Assembly (NCBI GenBank): GCA_036429605.1
Contig: JAVFKD010000015.1
Location: 1,263,421-1,327,420, forward strand
Direction of reading: 5' to 3'
DNA length: 64,000 bases
From: Cladobotryum mycophilum
Taxonomy: Eukaryota > Ascomycota > Sordariomycetes > Hypocreales > Hypocreaceae
In this document: in pieces, positions 49,101-60,484 of the stretch
How the letters are laid out: the number at the start of each line of letters is the position of its first letter
How positions within the stretch are numbered: the stretch's first letter is position 1
Made by a program: the position numbers and the translations under genes
The notes under the pieces: model-generated
Database searches by the model: none
What the model saw: the letters and a program-made list of their open reading frames with translations, nothing else
Told to the model about the DNA's origin: nothing

Positions 49101-52100
49101 CGGCTGATACAGAGAATCAGGTAGAGAGGGGAAGCGGGCCATTGTCACGCCCTCGAGATGATGAAGCCAAAACTGTCGAGTGGCTTGCTCATCTTGCCGA
49201 GCTAGATATCGAATGAACCTCGACATGGGCACTGGTGCCGGAGGAGGGGCCTCACCAGCCCACAACCGTGCAAGCAGATCAAGTGTCTTCAACGTACTCC
49301 AGCCATCGTAAACAGAATGATGTATTGTCCAGACAAAGTATCGTTGGCTATCACCATGCTTATGGTCGTCGATAATAGCGACTCGTGAAAGAGGCTGTCC
49401 ATATTCGATAGGCATCCTACTGCTTTGTTCAAGATAATCTGACAGAGAGGCAATATTATCACCATTCCAATGAACAGTTTCATTAATGACGACCTGAACT
49501 GCACCCCCTCGTCGTGACAAGGCAATCCGAGTTCGAAGAATAGGTGTAAAAGCAACAAGAGTCTCCCATGCACTTTTGAACTGTGCCAAGGCCGCAGTAT
49601 TAGGGATTCGGTAGACGCGTTGCATCACATATGCATCGGATCGGGTGCGCTGTGTCGTAACCAGCATCAAGCCTTCTTGCAATGGTGTACAGGGGTACAC
49701 ATCCTCAATCTGGCTTACGTCTACGTTGCACTGCGTCGCAACCATCGGGAGCTCTTCGTCCTTTTCCTGGTACAACTCAAACGGGCGAGGGTCACTTTCA
49801 ATCACAGCTTGAGCATCATCTGCCAGCGCTAACACTCTTGCTAGATCTTCAATGCGTGGGTGGCTGAAGATATCGGCGACAGTGAGTGTTAGGCCAACAT
49901 TACGAGCCGCCGCAACCATACGAATGGCAGTAACAGAATCGCCTCCTGCTTGGAAGAAGTGTTCTTTTATACTAATCGACTCTAGAGATCTGTTGAAAGC
50001 CAAGGCCCACAGAGATTGTAGTTGACTTTCCGTCTCCGTCCTTGGCTGCTGTTGTGCTGCATCAAGAAGTGTAAGCCCTCTTATTTGCGTTGGATCCATT
50101 GCTTCCAAAAGCTGATTTAACGCTCGGCGATCAATCTTCTTTGATGCATTGACAGGAAGCCGAGTCATGGGGATGAAGAGTGTCGGGACCATGTGGACAG
50201 GTAATGCTCCAAGAAGAGAATTTTGAAGCTTCTCTAGGTTTTCTTTGAGCCCCGGCAGCTCAATAGGATCTAGCGGCCGAATGTCCGTATGACCATGAGA
50301 CATGGGAGAAGAGGCCAATTCAAGAGCTGCAACGAGCTTTGGCTCACTCTGATAACCAAATCTTATCAGGCTCACGATCGCTGCACTTACTGTGGCTGGT
50401 AATAAGGGGATAATCGCACTTTCAACCTCGCCAAGTTCGACGCGCTGCCCCCGAATCTTGACTTGGGTATCTTGGCGACCAATGTAGATGAATGCGCCAT
50501 TCGGCCCATCTTGTCGGACTATGTCTCCCGTCCTATACATTCTTCGAGGGGCGCCGCTGGAGAGGCCAAGCTCCTGAAGAAATTTAGGGTCCTCTACGAA
50601 AGCACTTGTTGATCTTTCTGTGTCATTCAGATAGCCCCTGGCAAGTGCTGGGCTTTCAATGAGCAGTTCGCCTGGAGCGCCAATAGGGCATAAACGGTTA
50701 TAGTCGCCCGACTGAACTACCCAAAAACGGCCTGTTATGGGTCGTCCAATGTTTGAGGAATCTTTAGTATCCGTGATCGGCTGGCCGCAGGAGGCGAAGA
50801 TAGCAGCCTCGGATTGTCCGTAACCGTTGATGACATCAGTATGCGCTTTCCATTTACTGACGACAGTTGCACTTGGCTTTTCGCCACTGAGAATCAGGCG
50901 TTTCAGTACAGGCGCCTCGGAGGGCTCAAGGAGAAGCCCGGCTACTGTGGAGGTCAACGTCGCTTGATTAACCCCAAGGTTATGCATTGCCGCCGCCAAA
51001 CCTGTTGTTCGCTCATCTTCTGAAGGCACACAGACACAACCGCCCATGACCAAGGTACCAAAGATGTCTGTGATGCTGTCTGCAAAGGTATATGCGGCAA
51101 ATTGGAGAGTCCGAACACCTGGTCCAATATGGAAAGCCTTGCCCTGCGCCAACAAGGCAGTACTTAGTGCTGAATGCTCCAAGACAACCCCCTTTGGCTT
51201 TCCACTGGATCCTGATGTATACAGAAGCCAAGCAGCGCTGTTGGGTGCGATAGACGGGCCAACCGCCGTATCGCCAGCTGGTAAGTTCGTCAAAGTTCGG
51301 GCGCCAACGACAAGAGCTTGGAGGTCCATATCGCGGAATCTTTCAGCAAGCTTTGGGCCCGTTAGCACAAGAGTAACATCGGCACTTTTGAGAAGTTCTT
51401 CCGCGCGTGGGTCATCGATGCCAATGGGAAGAACAGCCGCACCGCTCATGAGCACAGCGAGCATTGCGGCGACGGCCCATTTGGACTTTCCCATGCAGAT
51501 ACCAACTATGGTTCCTGGTTTTAAATTCTCCTTGATAACCAGCTCTTGGCTTAAAACAGCCGCCGAAGAAACAAGTTCCTCGTACGTCCAGTCGCCATCC
51601 CAAGCGCATACAGCGGGCGCGTGAGGCTGTTGCGCAGATATTGCTTGGACAAGCTCGTGAATGCATACATCAGACCGTGGAAAATCAAGCTCACATTGTC
51701 GTCGCAAATCATCCTTGTTTGGTCCAGTGAGAGGTGAGAATGCCTGCACGGGTTCATGGGCATCCTGCAACACGAACTTGATGGCTTCCTGAAACACAAT
51801 GAGAATACTTTCGGCGACCGGGCGGTTCATCTTTGATTCCCAGAAGTCCAAGTTAATTATGAGACTGTCGCGGTCAATATCGATATTCAGTGATACATCG
51901 TAATCTGTTGGAGCAGTCCTTTCAATAGTCTCGATGGAAAGATCGGCTTTTGTGTGCTGGTTTGCAGTCCCCGCTCGATGGAACGAGAGCACAGAATTCC
52001 CCCACTGACGAACAGACGTTCCTTTAGGGTCATTACTCAAAGCTGCGGTAATGTTCTGATATGGAAGGCTATGTGTAAAGTCTTCACCCACAAGCGATAG

Positions 52101-54641
52101 GACTTCTCTTATAGGAGTGTCGCCCTTTAGATGCAAGCGGCAAAACAGGGCATCGATGAACAAGCCAACTGCATCTTGAATCCCCGAGAGCGGTGTCTGC
52201 CGGCGGGAAGTGACGTATGAGAAGCAAACATCTTCTAAACTTGTGAAGCTTCGCAGAACTAGACCCCAAGCGACTTGACAGACATTGACAGGTGTGATGC
52301 CGTACTGCCCACAAAAAGAGTCTAACTGACCGGGTGGAAGGTTCATCTGGGCTTGGATATCCTGAAGTCCGGAAGCACTTATACTGTTGCTGACAGGAAG
52401 ATGTGACTCCTGTGCATTGTCCATGTACTTTGACCAGTAGGCTGAGGTCGGCCCTGTATCGATACCAAGTTCATATTCCGTGAACTTCAGGTAAGGAAGG
52501 GCTTCCACTTTTGATAGCGTACCGTTGTAAGCATGAGAAAAGTCGCGTAAAAGAACCTCCGTAGATTGGCCATCAACCAAAGCATGCGAGATGTCCAGTT
52601 TCACGTAGATTCCTCCTCCAGGTGCCGAAACGATGGACAAACGATGTGGTGGTTGGTATGTCGCATATGTGGGAAACTGATTGTCGTCCAAGACGGCATT
52701 GGCATCTTGGTATATGGTGACCCAAGGCTCGATGTATTTCCAAACTACTTGATCAAATTTGCCAAGACGCGTGTCACTCTCAATAAATGTCGTGCGTAGG
52801 ATCGCATGCCGTGACATGACCCGAGTCCAGCATGCCATGAGCGCCTCGGGGTTGAACGCAGGATCCGATGTAGCAGATGTAATCCGAAGAGTGAAGCGAC
52901 ATTGATACGCCCGAGGATTTAATTTCTGGCTAATGAGGAAGTTGTTTTGCATGGGCGAGCATGGGCCAATGGCCTGCACTGCTGCAACGGGGTCTGGCGT
53001 GATGGTTTGCAACTTTGCAAACAGGGTATCGAGAGCAGTATATGATGAATCCAGGAGCGGGAAATCACTAAACGTGGCCAATCTAGGGGCTTTGTTCAAT
53101 TCCTCTAAAAGGCTTGCAATTTTCTGTTGTGCTGTAGACGCAAAGTCCCCACCATTAGGATGGTCTCGTAGGGTGCTACCGCGGAATGACAAGTTCAACT
53201 TTCCATTCCAAACATATATCAAAACTTGAACATAATCTCTTGCTTCTATTGCGGCAGACGAAGATGGCAAGCTCATCCAACCGATAGGAGGAAGCACTTC
53301 CAAGTCGGAAACTCCTAGCTGAGAAATTTGCAGTGTGTCGGTAGATTGCACCTCCATATGCAGTGAGTAGGGAGGCGTACTTTTGTCAGTCGTGATATTT
53401 CGTCCCATTCCATCCAACGAACGCAGGATCCCTTGCTTTCCTGTTGATCTTTTGGCAACATCTTTGACGTTCCGCAGCATTTGGAGACCCTCCTGCTTGG
53501 CAGGCGGTTCTACTTCAAACGAAACAGTCTCGTCAAAGCAGCCAACGGTATCTAATAATTCAGGGTGGTCGTGTCTTCGGTTGATCACATGAGTTACGAA
53601 TGTGTTGCTGTTTGCTAACCCAAGTTCGTAAACTACCAGGAGCAGAGCGGCATTGACAATGTCAGTCGCCGTTGTTCGGAGCACTTTGTGACAATTACCG
53701 CGAAGAATCATCTCCGTAGTACTTTCATCTAATGAGACTGTTACATCGTTTGACTCCCAGCTTCCTCGAGTAACATTCCCAGGTGGTGTCGTGACGTCTA
53801 CGTCTTTTCTGTTCCCAAAACCTCTCAATAAAGGAATCGAGTTGTTTATCGATGAAGGCTCAGTCATTGAGATTAAACTGGCAAGATCGACATCTGAGGA
53901 AGGCCAAGATCCCACAGTGTCTTGAAGCGCGGCACTGAGATCGCGGATAATGATGCGCCACGAGGTTTGGTCAATGACGGCACTATGAGCTACGAGGATT
54001 AATGTCTGCGTCTGTTCGTGAGGAGAGCAAAGAACTGCTCCAAATACAGCTCCATGCTCAAGATCAAGGCTTGTGCGTAATCCGTCCACAGCTACCGCTT
54101 CGGCTTCTTGGACTCCCCCAATGACCTCTTCAAATAGCAGCGGCAGAGTGTTGCCATTTGTGAGTGGGTTTGAACTCGATGTAACCCCATTATTCTGTTC
54201 AACTCGTGATTGCAGGATTTTGTGTCTATGGACGAGAGTCTCCAACGCAAATTTAACATTAGAGGCGGGTATGTAGTAGTTCAGCTTCAAGCCGATCGTT
54301 TGCGATGACTGCCCCTCATCGGCTGAGTTTCTATCCTCTGCCCCGCTTAGCAGAGCTTCCGGCTCGATGCTCGTTGTATCGATTGTTTGTGCTTGAACAA
54401 TGCGCTCGATCAATTGCGACAATGTTGTGGCTGTAATAACGTCGGATATTTCGATTGTAACTTGGTGGTTTCGACACTTGCCCATGAACTCAATGGCAGA
54501 TAAAGAGTCTCCTCCCAATGCCAGAAAGGACTTGGACGGGTCAAGATCCTCTAGATCAATGTTGAGAACCTCGGCCGCGAGGTTATGGAGCCAAAGCTCC
54601 AGAGAGCCATCTTCTGTTGGTGAAGACATGTCGGTTGACAT
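37168..54641 (-). CDS. Non-ribosomal peptide synthetase, four A domains, N-terminal T, terminal C
   Basis: A multimodular synthetase of about 5,824 residues, apparently intronless. The chosen ATG (54641; MSTDMSSPTEDG) is the first before the carrier domain; the frame is open further upstream but only from a non-ATG codon. Approximate domain positions are: T0 54602-54390 (LGGDSLSA), E0 54305-53046, C1 52988-51711 (SHALVDG), A1 51668-50091, T1 50048-49821 (AGGDSVTA), C2 49718-48426 (HHSVYDG), A2 48392-46776, T2 46724-46491 (FGGDSITA), E2 46448-45156, C3 45143-43750 (THALADA), A3 43705-42130, T3 42090-41860 (IGGDSISA), C4 41760-40440 (HHSIYDG), A4 40405-38850, T4 38790-38580 (LGGDSVVA), CT 38460-37168 (SHALYDAHS). 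A1, A3 and A4 keep the core motifs (YTSGS.G.PKG, GYG/AYG, YRTGD, the A10 Lys). A2 has lost several. Both E-like domains lack the second His of HHxxxD. The frame breaks inside C3 at a five-C run (44714-44718 on the plus strand, as G), so the gene appears as two overlapping frames. The product is unknown. Confidence 0.93.
44714..44718 (-). other. Apparent -1 frameshift in NRPS domain C3
   Basis: The two NRPS frames overlap by 85 bases here. The PPHRL segment conserved in C1 of the same protein is split by the shift. One missing C (G on the plus strand) in a run of five explains it. A 38-nt intron is formally possible but would delete that conserved segment. Confidence 0.75.
46776..48392 (-). 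other. Degenerate adenylation domain A2 of the NRPS
   Basis: The nucleotide-binding A3 motif reads YTTGIASSKPKG with a one-residue insertion, the A8 region has lost its Gly residues (ITRQANQAEIQVQR), and the A10 Lys is replaced (SSNQINIS). The equivalent of Asp235 is Gly. The domain probably cannot adenylate a substrate, yet the following T2 keeps its Ser. Confidence 0.8.
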
Positions 54642-55659
54642 TGGTGTGAAGGTGTCACTACTATGGCACGTAGTCGTAAAAGGGTGTGCGTGTCGTCGTT
54701 GGATGCAAGTACTGCAGTGCAACAACCGATGAGAATGGAAGCAAGAAACGTATATTCGTAGTCACGGTGTCATCCACAGCCCCAATGACAATGCGAGAGC
54801 ACAACGATGCTTAGGAGCAAATATTCCTTTGCGTGTAATGTGCTGTTGATGATGAAGAAGAAGCTATCATACCACAGTTCTGAAGAAGGACTCGAAGCGC
54901 TAACTATGACATACTAAATCTGCGGTAAGCTCAGAACATGTTAGATAACTTCCCATTCCAAGACACATCTTCAGAGACCACCTTCGACTCAGAAGGATGG
55001 TCATGCAATACATTCTGACATATTCGCGTCAGCGCTAGAATGGTCTTGCGTTTTGGTCTAGAAGGTACTAGGACAGAGTGCGGGGGTAAGTCGGTCGGTC
55101 ATTCCAAGGGTAGTATCAAAGAACACTGCCAGTATATGCCACGCAAGTTCTGGTGAGAAGAAGAATTTTGATACCCCTAATGCACTGTTGATGCCAGTGC
55201 CAAGTGGTGGATGAAAAAAGATCCTTGACCGGGTCTGCCGTCGAGATTTAGGTGCAGGGGCAACCATGCACGTCTTACCCACTTACATTGGAGGGGGTTG
55301 GGAAGGAGTTGGAGGGGGCGTGTGAACTCTGGACCCCACCTGCCACTTTATCCCAGCAGTCGGGCTAATGTGTGGATGTAAAGGTCCGGCCGATCAGGGC
55401 CTTCGGGTCCGTCCCTGGAGACACTAAGCGAGTTACGTACAGTGGACAATTTGGTGGCTTCGTATATCATCATCACCACCTGGGCATGCTGACTCACATT
55501 GACACCAAATACTTGCCTCAGCTCACTCAAGCAAGCAGCCTACAGCTCCAGCTAAAACATTTTAAATTTCCAGTCAATATACTTGCTTATGTATTTGACC
55601 AAGTCCCAAGGCTATTGAAGAACTTAAGTCGTCGTGGGTGATTCGCTCTCGCAAACATC
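54642..55659. promoter_or_regulatory. Divergent promoter of NRPS and AMP-ligase genes
   Basis: The 1,018-bp spacer separates the two start codons and probably drives both genes together. It has two direct copies of TTGGAGGGGG 21 bp apart (55288-55297 and 55309-55318). No gene is seen in it. Confidence 0.55.
55288..55318 (+). promoter_or_regulatory. Paired TTGGAGGGGG direct repeats
   Basis: Two identical 10-mers lie 21 bp apart, about two helical turns, in the shared cluster promoter. Both contain AGGGG, the stress-response (Msn2/4-type) core. A binding role is inferred. Confidence 0.4.
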
Positions 55660-57666
55660 ATGGTTTTTACGCCGCCAACATGGGTGGGTGACGTACCCTA
55701 TAACGCTCCCGAAAACACATTGTTGGGGGATTTCGTCTTCAACGCATCTTGGCCTTCATTGCCAGATGCAGTACCAAATGGAAAACTGGTATGCGCGAGC
55801 TCGGGAACCACATTGTCCCTACAGGCAATCCGCGAAAGGGTTGACTTGCTATCGCGTAGTCTCTGCCATCAATTGAACTGGCAACCCGATAAGGGGAAGT
55901 CGTGGGAGAAGGTCATTGGCGTCTTCAGCATGAACGCGGTGTGTAATCCATTTGCCTCACTTGAGTTGTTTGTTTTTCTAAGAATTTAATAGATTGATTT
56001 TCTCACTCTCAGCTGGGCTATTCATCGCATTGGTGGAATTTGTTTGCTGCTTCACGCAACGAGCCCAGCTTCTGAAATTGAGGCTCATCTCAAACGGAGC
56101 AACTGTGTTACCATCTTCACTAATTATGCCTTGCTTCCAACCTGTCTCGAAGCTACAGGTAGCGCAGGAATATCGGGTGACAGAGTCTACATCCTTGATA
56201 TCCCTGGCTATGTGAAGCCGGACGATGGTCCTGGTAAAACGTTGCTCTCAGTAGAAAACTTGATAGCCCAAGGCCGCTCTCTGGATGCAATCGATTCTGT
56301 TAATTGGGACGACGATGAAGGTGCTGAGCGTGTAGCGTTTCTTTGTCCCACCAGTGGCACCTCTGGCTTCCAGGTACGAAGACAATACTCATAACTTCCA
56401 ACCTCCCCCTTTTCAGCACCGAACACTGAACTTGAGGTTACAGAAACTAGCCATCATTACGCATCGAGGTATCATCTCAAATTTGATTCAGGGTAGAACC
56501 TTTGAAGATGCTTCCGACGGAGGCAGCTTGACGGGGGTCGGGTTGGGAATTCTGCCACTCACCCATAGTTTTGGATTGGTCGTCGCTCAGGCAATGTTGT
56601 GGCGTGGAGATACACTGATCCTTCATCCACGATTTGAGATGCAGGGAATGCTGAAATCGATCGCGCAATACAAGATTGACAGACTTTACTTGGTGCGCAC
56701 GCTCTGTGTTCCAGGGTACAGATGAGAATCGCCTCCAACTGACATCTATACAGATCCCGCCCATCCTAGCAGCACTGGCGACGAATGCTTTTCTCCTCGA
56801 CTTGTGTGATCTTTCATCCGTCAAATCTATTGTCACTGGTGCTGGAGGCCTTTCGAAAGAGCTAAACGAAAAGATCAGAACGCTTCGACCCGGTTGGATC
56901 ATGCAGTCCGGATACGGTAGGTCTCAATGCCTTGTTGTAATAGAAGGTTATAAACTGACATTTCAATTCGCCCTTCAGGTTTGACTGAGTGTGCTGTCAT
57001 GGTGGCATTGACAAGCAAGCGCAGCATACTACCAGGATCATCGGGGATAATCTTCCCGCAATACCGAGCGCGTCTTATCGACTCGGAAGGAAAGGATATT
57101 GAAGGGTACGATCAAGCCGGCGAGTTGCTACTTCAGTCACCAAGTCTTATGAAAGGTTATATGGGCGATGATGCGGCTACAAAAGGGGCGTTTGAATCTG
57201 ACGGCTGGTTGAGAACCGGCGATGTCGGCTTGTTTCGCCCTGCACCCGATGGAACCGATCACTTGTTCATTGTTGATAGACTGAAAGATATGATCCAGGT
57301 AAAGGTACGTATTCTGGGAGTTTTACGGCTGTTACGTGATGATGTGCTAATAAAACGCAGGGAATACAAGTTGTGCCAACCGAGATCGAGACATGTCTAC
57401 GGCTGCACCCAGACGTTGCAGATGTCGCCGTCGTTGCCGTCAAGGACCCCAGAGACGGTGAGCGAGCCAAAGCATTCATTATTAGATCGGCATCTGGCGC
57501 TGCAAAAGAAGAAGGGGCTCTCAAAAAGGCTATTGCGAAGCACGTTGAAGAGCACATGACAGAACCACACTGGCTACACCGTCGGGTTGAGTTTGTGGAA
57601 CAGTTTCCAAGGAGCCAGGCAGGAAAGGTCTTGAAATACAAACTGCGTCTGGCAGCTTCAGGGTAG
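55660..57666 (+). CDS. Stand-alone acyl/aryl-AMP (CoA) ligase of the NRPS cluster
   Basis: An ANL-superfamily enzyme that activates a carboxylic acid as its adenylate and transfers it to CoA or a carrier protein. Predicted exons are 55660-55940, 56013-56373, 56444-56692, 56754-56916, 56979-57304 and 57361-57666, giving 561 residues. Motifs are PTSGTSGFQKLAIITHRG (P-loop), SGYGLTECAVM, WLRTGDVG, FIVDRLKDMIQVKG and the catalytic Lys in SQAGKVLKYKLR. Several motifs are built only by splicing, which supports the exon model. The first splice is less sure: it joins MNAV to WAIHRIGG and omits a few residues most relatives have. No peroxisomal tripeptide ends the protein. It is divergent from the NRPS, whose first domain is a lone T. 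In echinocandin- and emericellamide-type clusters such a ligase helps load an acyl starter, so the same role is likely here. Confidence 0.88.
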
Positions 57667-58591
57667 GAGAGTTGTCAAACAAGCCATTTATTGAGAATTG
57701 CATATCTTCATCTACAATTAGCATCCAAGGCCACTCAACGGATGGCTCCCCCTTCTCGCTACGATTACAGAAGCAAAGACTCACGTGTCAAGTTATAAGG
57801 GGATCAACAGGAAATGAAGGAATGACGGCCTTGAACGAAGCACAATAGGTACTAATGCATGCTACCAAGTTTATTACCTTGAAACCGTTGTCTTTGAGGT
57901 GTTCTGCATGAAGACGTATACGTATATGCAGGGCCAGGCCGTTGCTATTAGCGCTTACATCGGAATGACTTCTTGTCTCGCCTCGTACAGCTCGAGTCTC
58001 GTCCATCTCAGAGCTGGTGACATCCGGTGCTTTCTTTCCACCACATGTATTTGACGTTCTAGGCAGAAAAACGGTAACTTTGAGCAGCAGTTCTAACCCA
58101 TCCACAAACGGTTACCTTTTTTCGACCTAGCTTAATCAGACCTAAGTTCTTACGGTGTATCCGTAGTAAGGTTGGGTAACACCGCGTAAATCGACACGGA
58201 CCCGAGGTGTAAGATGTGACAGCAAGGATCCTCCACGCGGAATCCGGTGGAGAGGCCGGCGATCCATGGGTCCAGAGTTTTTGATAACCCACCACCGATG
58301 GACGCTAGCGACGGACCGTCAAGCATATCATTATATGTTCACACCCGCTCACGTCAGCTTCCAGGTTTGGCATAAGACGAGGAAAGGGAAAAAAAAACAA
58401 GGCCTACTACCTACCGACCTCGCTAAATGATGCCCCTGGCAGTGACGGTTTAGGCAATGGAAGTTGTTGAATGGACTTGATCTCTCGACCTAATCGTTTC
58501 TATATGTATTTGGTCACATCATACTACTGCTTCGTTTGCGCGGTCTACTGCTTCACACAAGAGATCTACTTATTTATTTATCTATTTGACA
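57667..58591. promoter_or_regulatory. Intergenic region upstream of the M20 hydrolase gene
   Basis: No gene is supported. It should hold the ligase terminator and the hydrolase promoter. A fragment AAGTTCTTACGG...CCGTAGTAAGG near 58143-58172 is imperfectly self-complementary. Confidence 0.4.
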
Positions 58592-60065
58592 ATGAGCTTC
58601 ATAGAGTCATCGGGACTTCAAGTCCTTGAGCATAACGCTGACTTGGACAAATGCCTTCCCAAAGCTGAAGGCGTTCCTCACCAGGAGGTGTCCTTTGGCC
58701 GTCTCGCGGGCCCACGGATAGATTACCAGCGTCTATGGAACAGTATTCATCTCACCGCCCAATGGGGCATAATTGAAGGCTCAGAAGGCATGAATCGCTT
58801 GGCGCTCTCTCAAGACGACAAGGCCGTACGTGAGTGGTTCGTCCAGGAGACGAGGTCCCTCGGCTGCACTACATCAATAGACGCCATGGGTAATCTCTTC
58901 GCAGTATACCCTGGCGAGTCACCAGATATGCCTCCAATCGCCATGGGAAGCCATCTTGATACGCAGCCCGCTGGCGGCAAGTACGACGGAATCCTTGGTG
59001 TCCTCGCAGCCGTGGAAGTCATCCGGGCACTAAAGGAGGCTTGCGTCAAGACCTGGTGTCCCATCGCAGCTGTAGTCTGGACAAACGAAGAGGGCGCCGC
59101 CTTTTTCCCTGGCTGCTCGGGATCATCAGTTTGGGCGGGCTGGGTCCCTCTCGCTGACGCCTACGACCAAAAGCACTGCGTAACGGGGCAGAGCCTTGGG
59201 AGCGCGCTCGATGAGATTAATGCCAAAGGCACCATGGCTTCATCTAGTCGTGTGAACCCACTGCAAGCCCATTTTGAGTTACATATCGAGCAGGGAAAGT
59301 TATTAGAGACTAATCAGCAAAGCGTTGGCGTTGTTGGCCGCATCCAGGGAATTCGACGGTACGCCATTTCTTGCCATGGACGACAAGAGCATGCGGGAAC
59401 CGTACGAATCCCAGATCGCGCGGATGCGCTTATCGCAGCCGCCAAGATCGTACTCAAAGTCGAGGAACTAGCCCAGGCACAGGATGCATGCGCCACGGTC
59501 GGCGTCCTCAAGATCGAGAGCCCATCACCGAATACCATCCCCTCACGCGTCGACCTGACTGTCGATGCTCGACACATAGAAGAAGCCACCCTGGATGACC
59601 TGGAGCAGCAGATTACCGACTACTTGGAAAGTCTCTCCGAGATGAAGCGGGGCTGGAGGTTCTCCAACAAACGAGTTTGGCATAGTCCAGCATTACCATT
59701 TGACCCTATTCTGCTAGAATGTATCCGATCCGCAGCAGAGGCTGAGGTTGGCGAGACTCAAGTACGAGACATGATTTCGTTTGCCGGCCACGACAGCGCA
59801 ATGACGGCGCTGCAAGTACCAACAGCCATGATAATGGTTCCAAGTCGAGGTGGTGTCAGTCACAGCCCATTGGAGTATACTTCCATGGAACACTGGTATG
59901 TTACATGTTGCACTCCCGATAAATCTCCTTTTTACCGTATAAATGCTTATAATATGATACAATAGTGGCCTTGGAACACAAACCATGCTGAATGCCGTAC
60001 TTCGGTACGATAACACGCTCCGTGGCCAGAAAAAAGGGGTCAACAGGCGAGACTCCGCATTGTAA
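58592..60065 (+). CDS. M20-family amidohydrolase (N-carbamoyl-L-amino-acid hydrolase-like)
   Basis: A metal-dependent hydrolase of the M20 family, hydantoinase/carbamoylase (beta-ureidopropionase/allantoate amidohydrolase) branch, which removes a carbamoyl group from ureido acids. Exons are 58592-59895 and 59966-60065, giving 467 residues; the ATG at 58592 (MSFIESSGLQ) is the first in frame. Motifs are GSHLDTQPAGGKYDG, WTNEEGAAFFPGCSGS, HFELHIEQG, CHGRQEHAGTVRIPDRADA and SRGGVSHSPLEYT. They contain the expected metal-binding His, Asp, Glu and final His residues. The splice replaces the last codon of the first frame and adds GLGTQTMLNAVLRYDN. In this cluster it may supply a free amino acid or process the peptide or a ureido group; none of these is proven. 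Confidence 0.88.
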
Positions 60066-60484
60066 CAGGTAAAGTGCTGGGTGTGCCTCAAATTCGCTAG
60101 GGAGCGAATTTTATTTTTTTGATGATGAAGGACTAGTAAACTTTCTCTGATGATGCATACTTTTTGGGATATGAAGGGCAATTGTTTCAGAAGCGCTCAT
60201 GGAAATTGCTCGCTTCAATGATAATTATCGTAAGCTGCTTATTTGGCGAATGCAATCACTTACACAATCAAGCAGAAGATGTTAAAATGGCAGTTCATGT
60301 CTGTATAAAAGGCTACTATATATGTTCATAGACCTCTAACTCTTGTATAATACAACCATAATAAACCGGGTATGAATAACTCGTGTAAACATGTATGGAG
60401 GGAAAAGGTCTAAAGTGAAATACAGAGTGTTTTTTTCCCTATCATCCTATACTGAAGTCATCCTATACTGAAGCCTCTTCAGTC
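60066..60484. other. Convergent 3' region, hydrolase and P450
   Basis: No gene. AT-rich sequence with AATAAA-like signals (near 60360) and a repeated ATCATCCTATACTGAAG (60443-60472) fit trailers of both genes. Confidence 0.4.

Noticed and set aside
60303..60311. TATAAAAGG element
   Set aside because: It lies between two converging genes with no start codon downstream on that strand before the P450 end.
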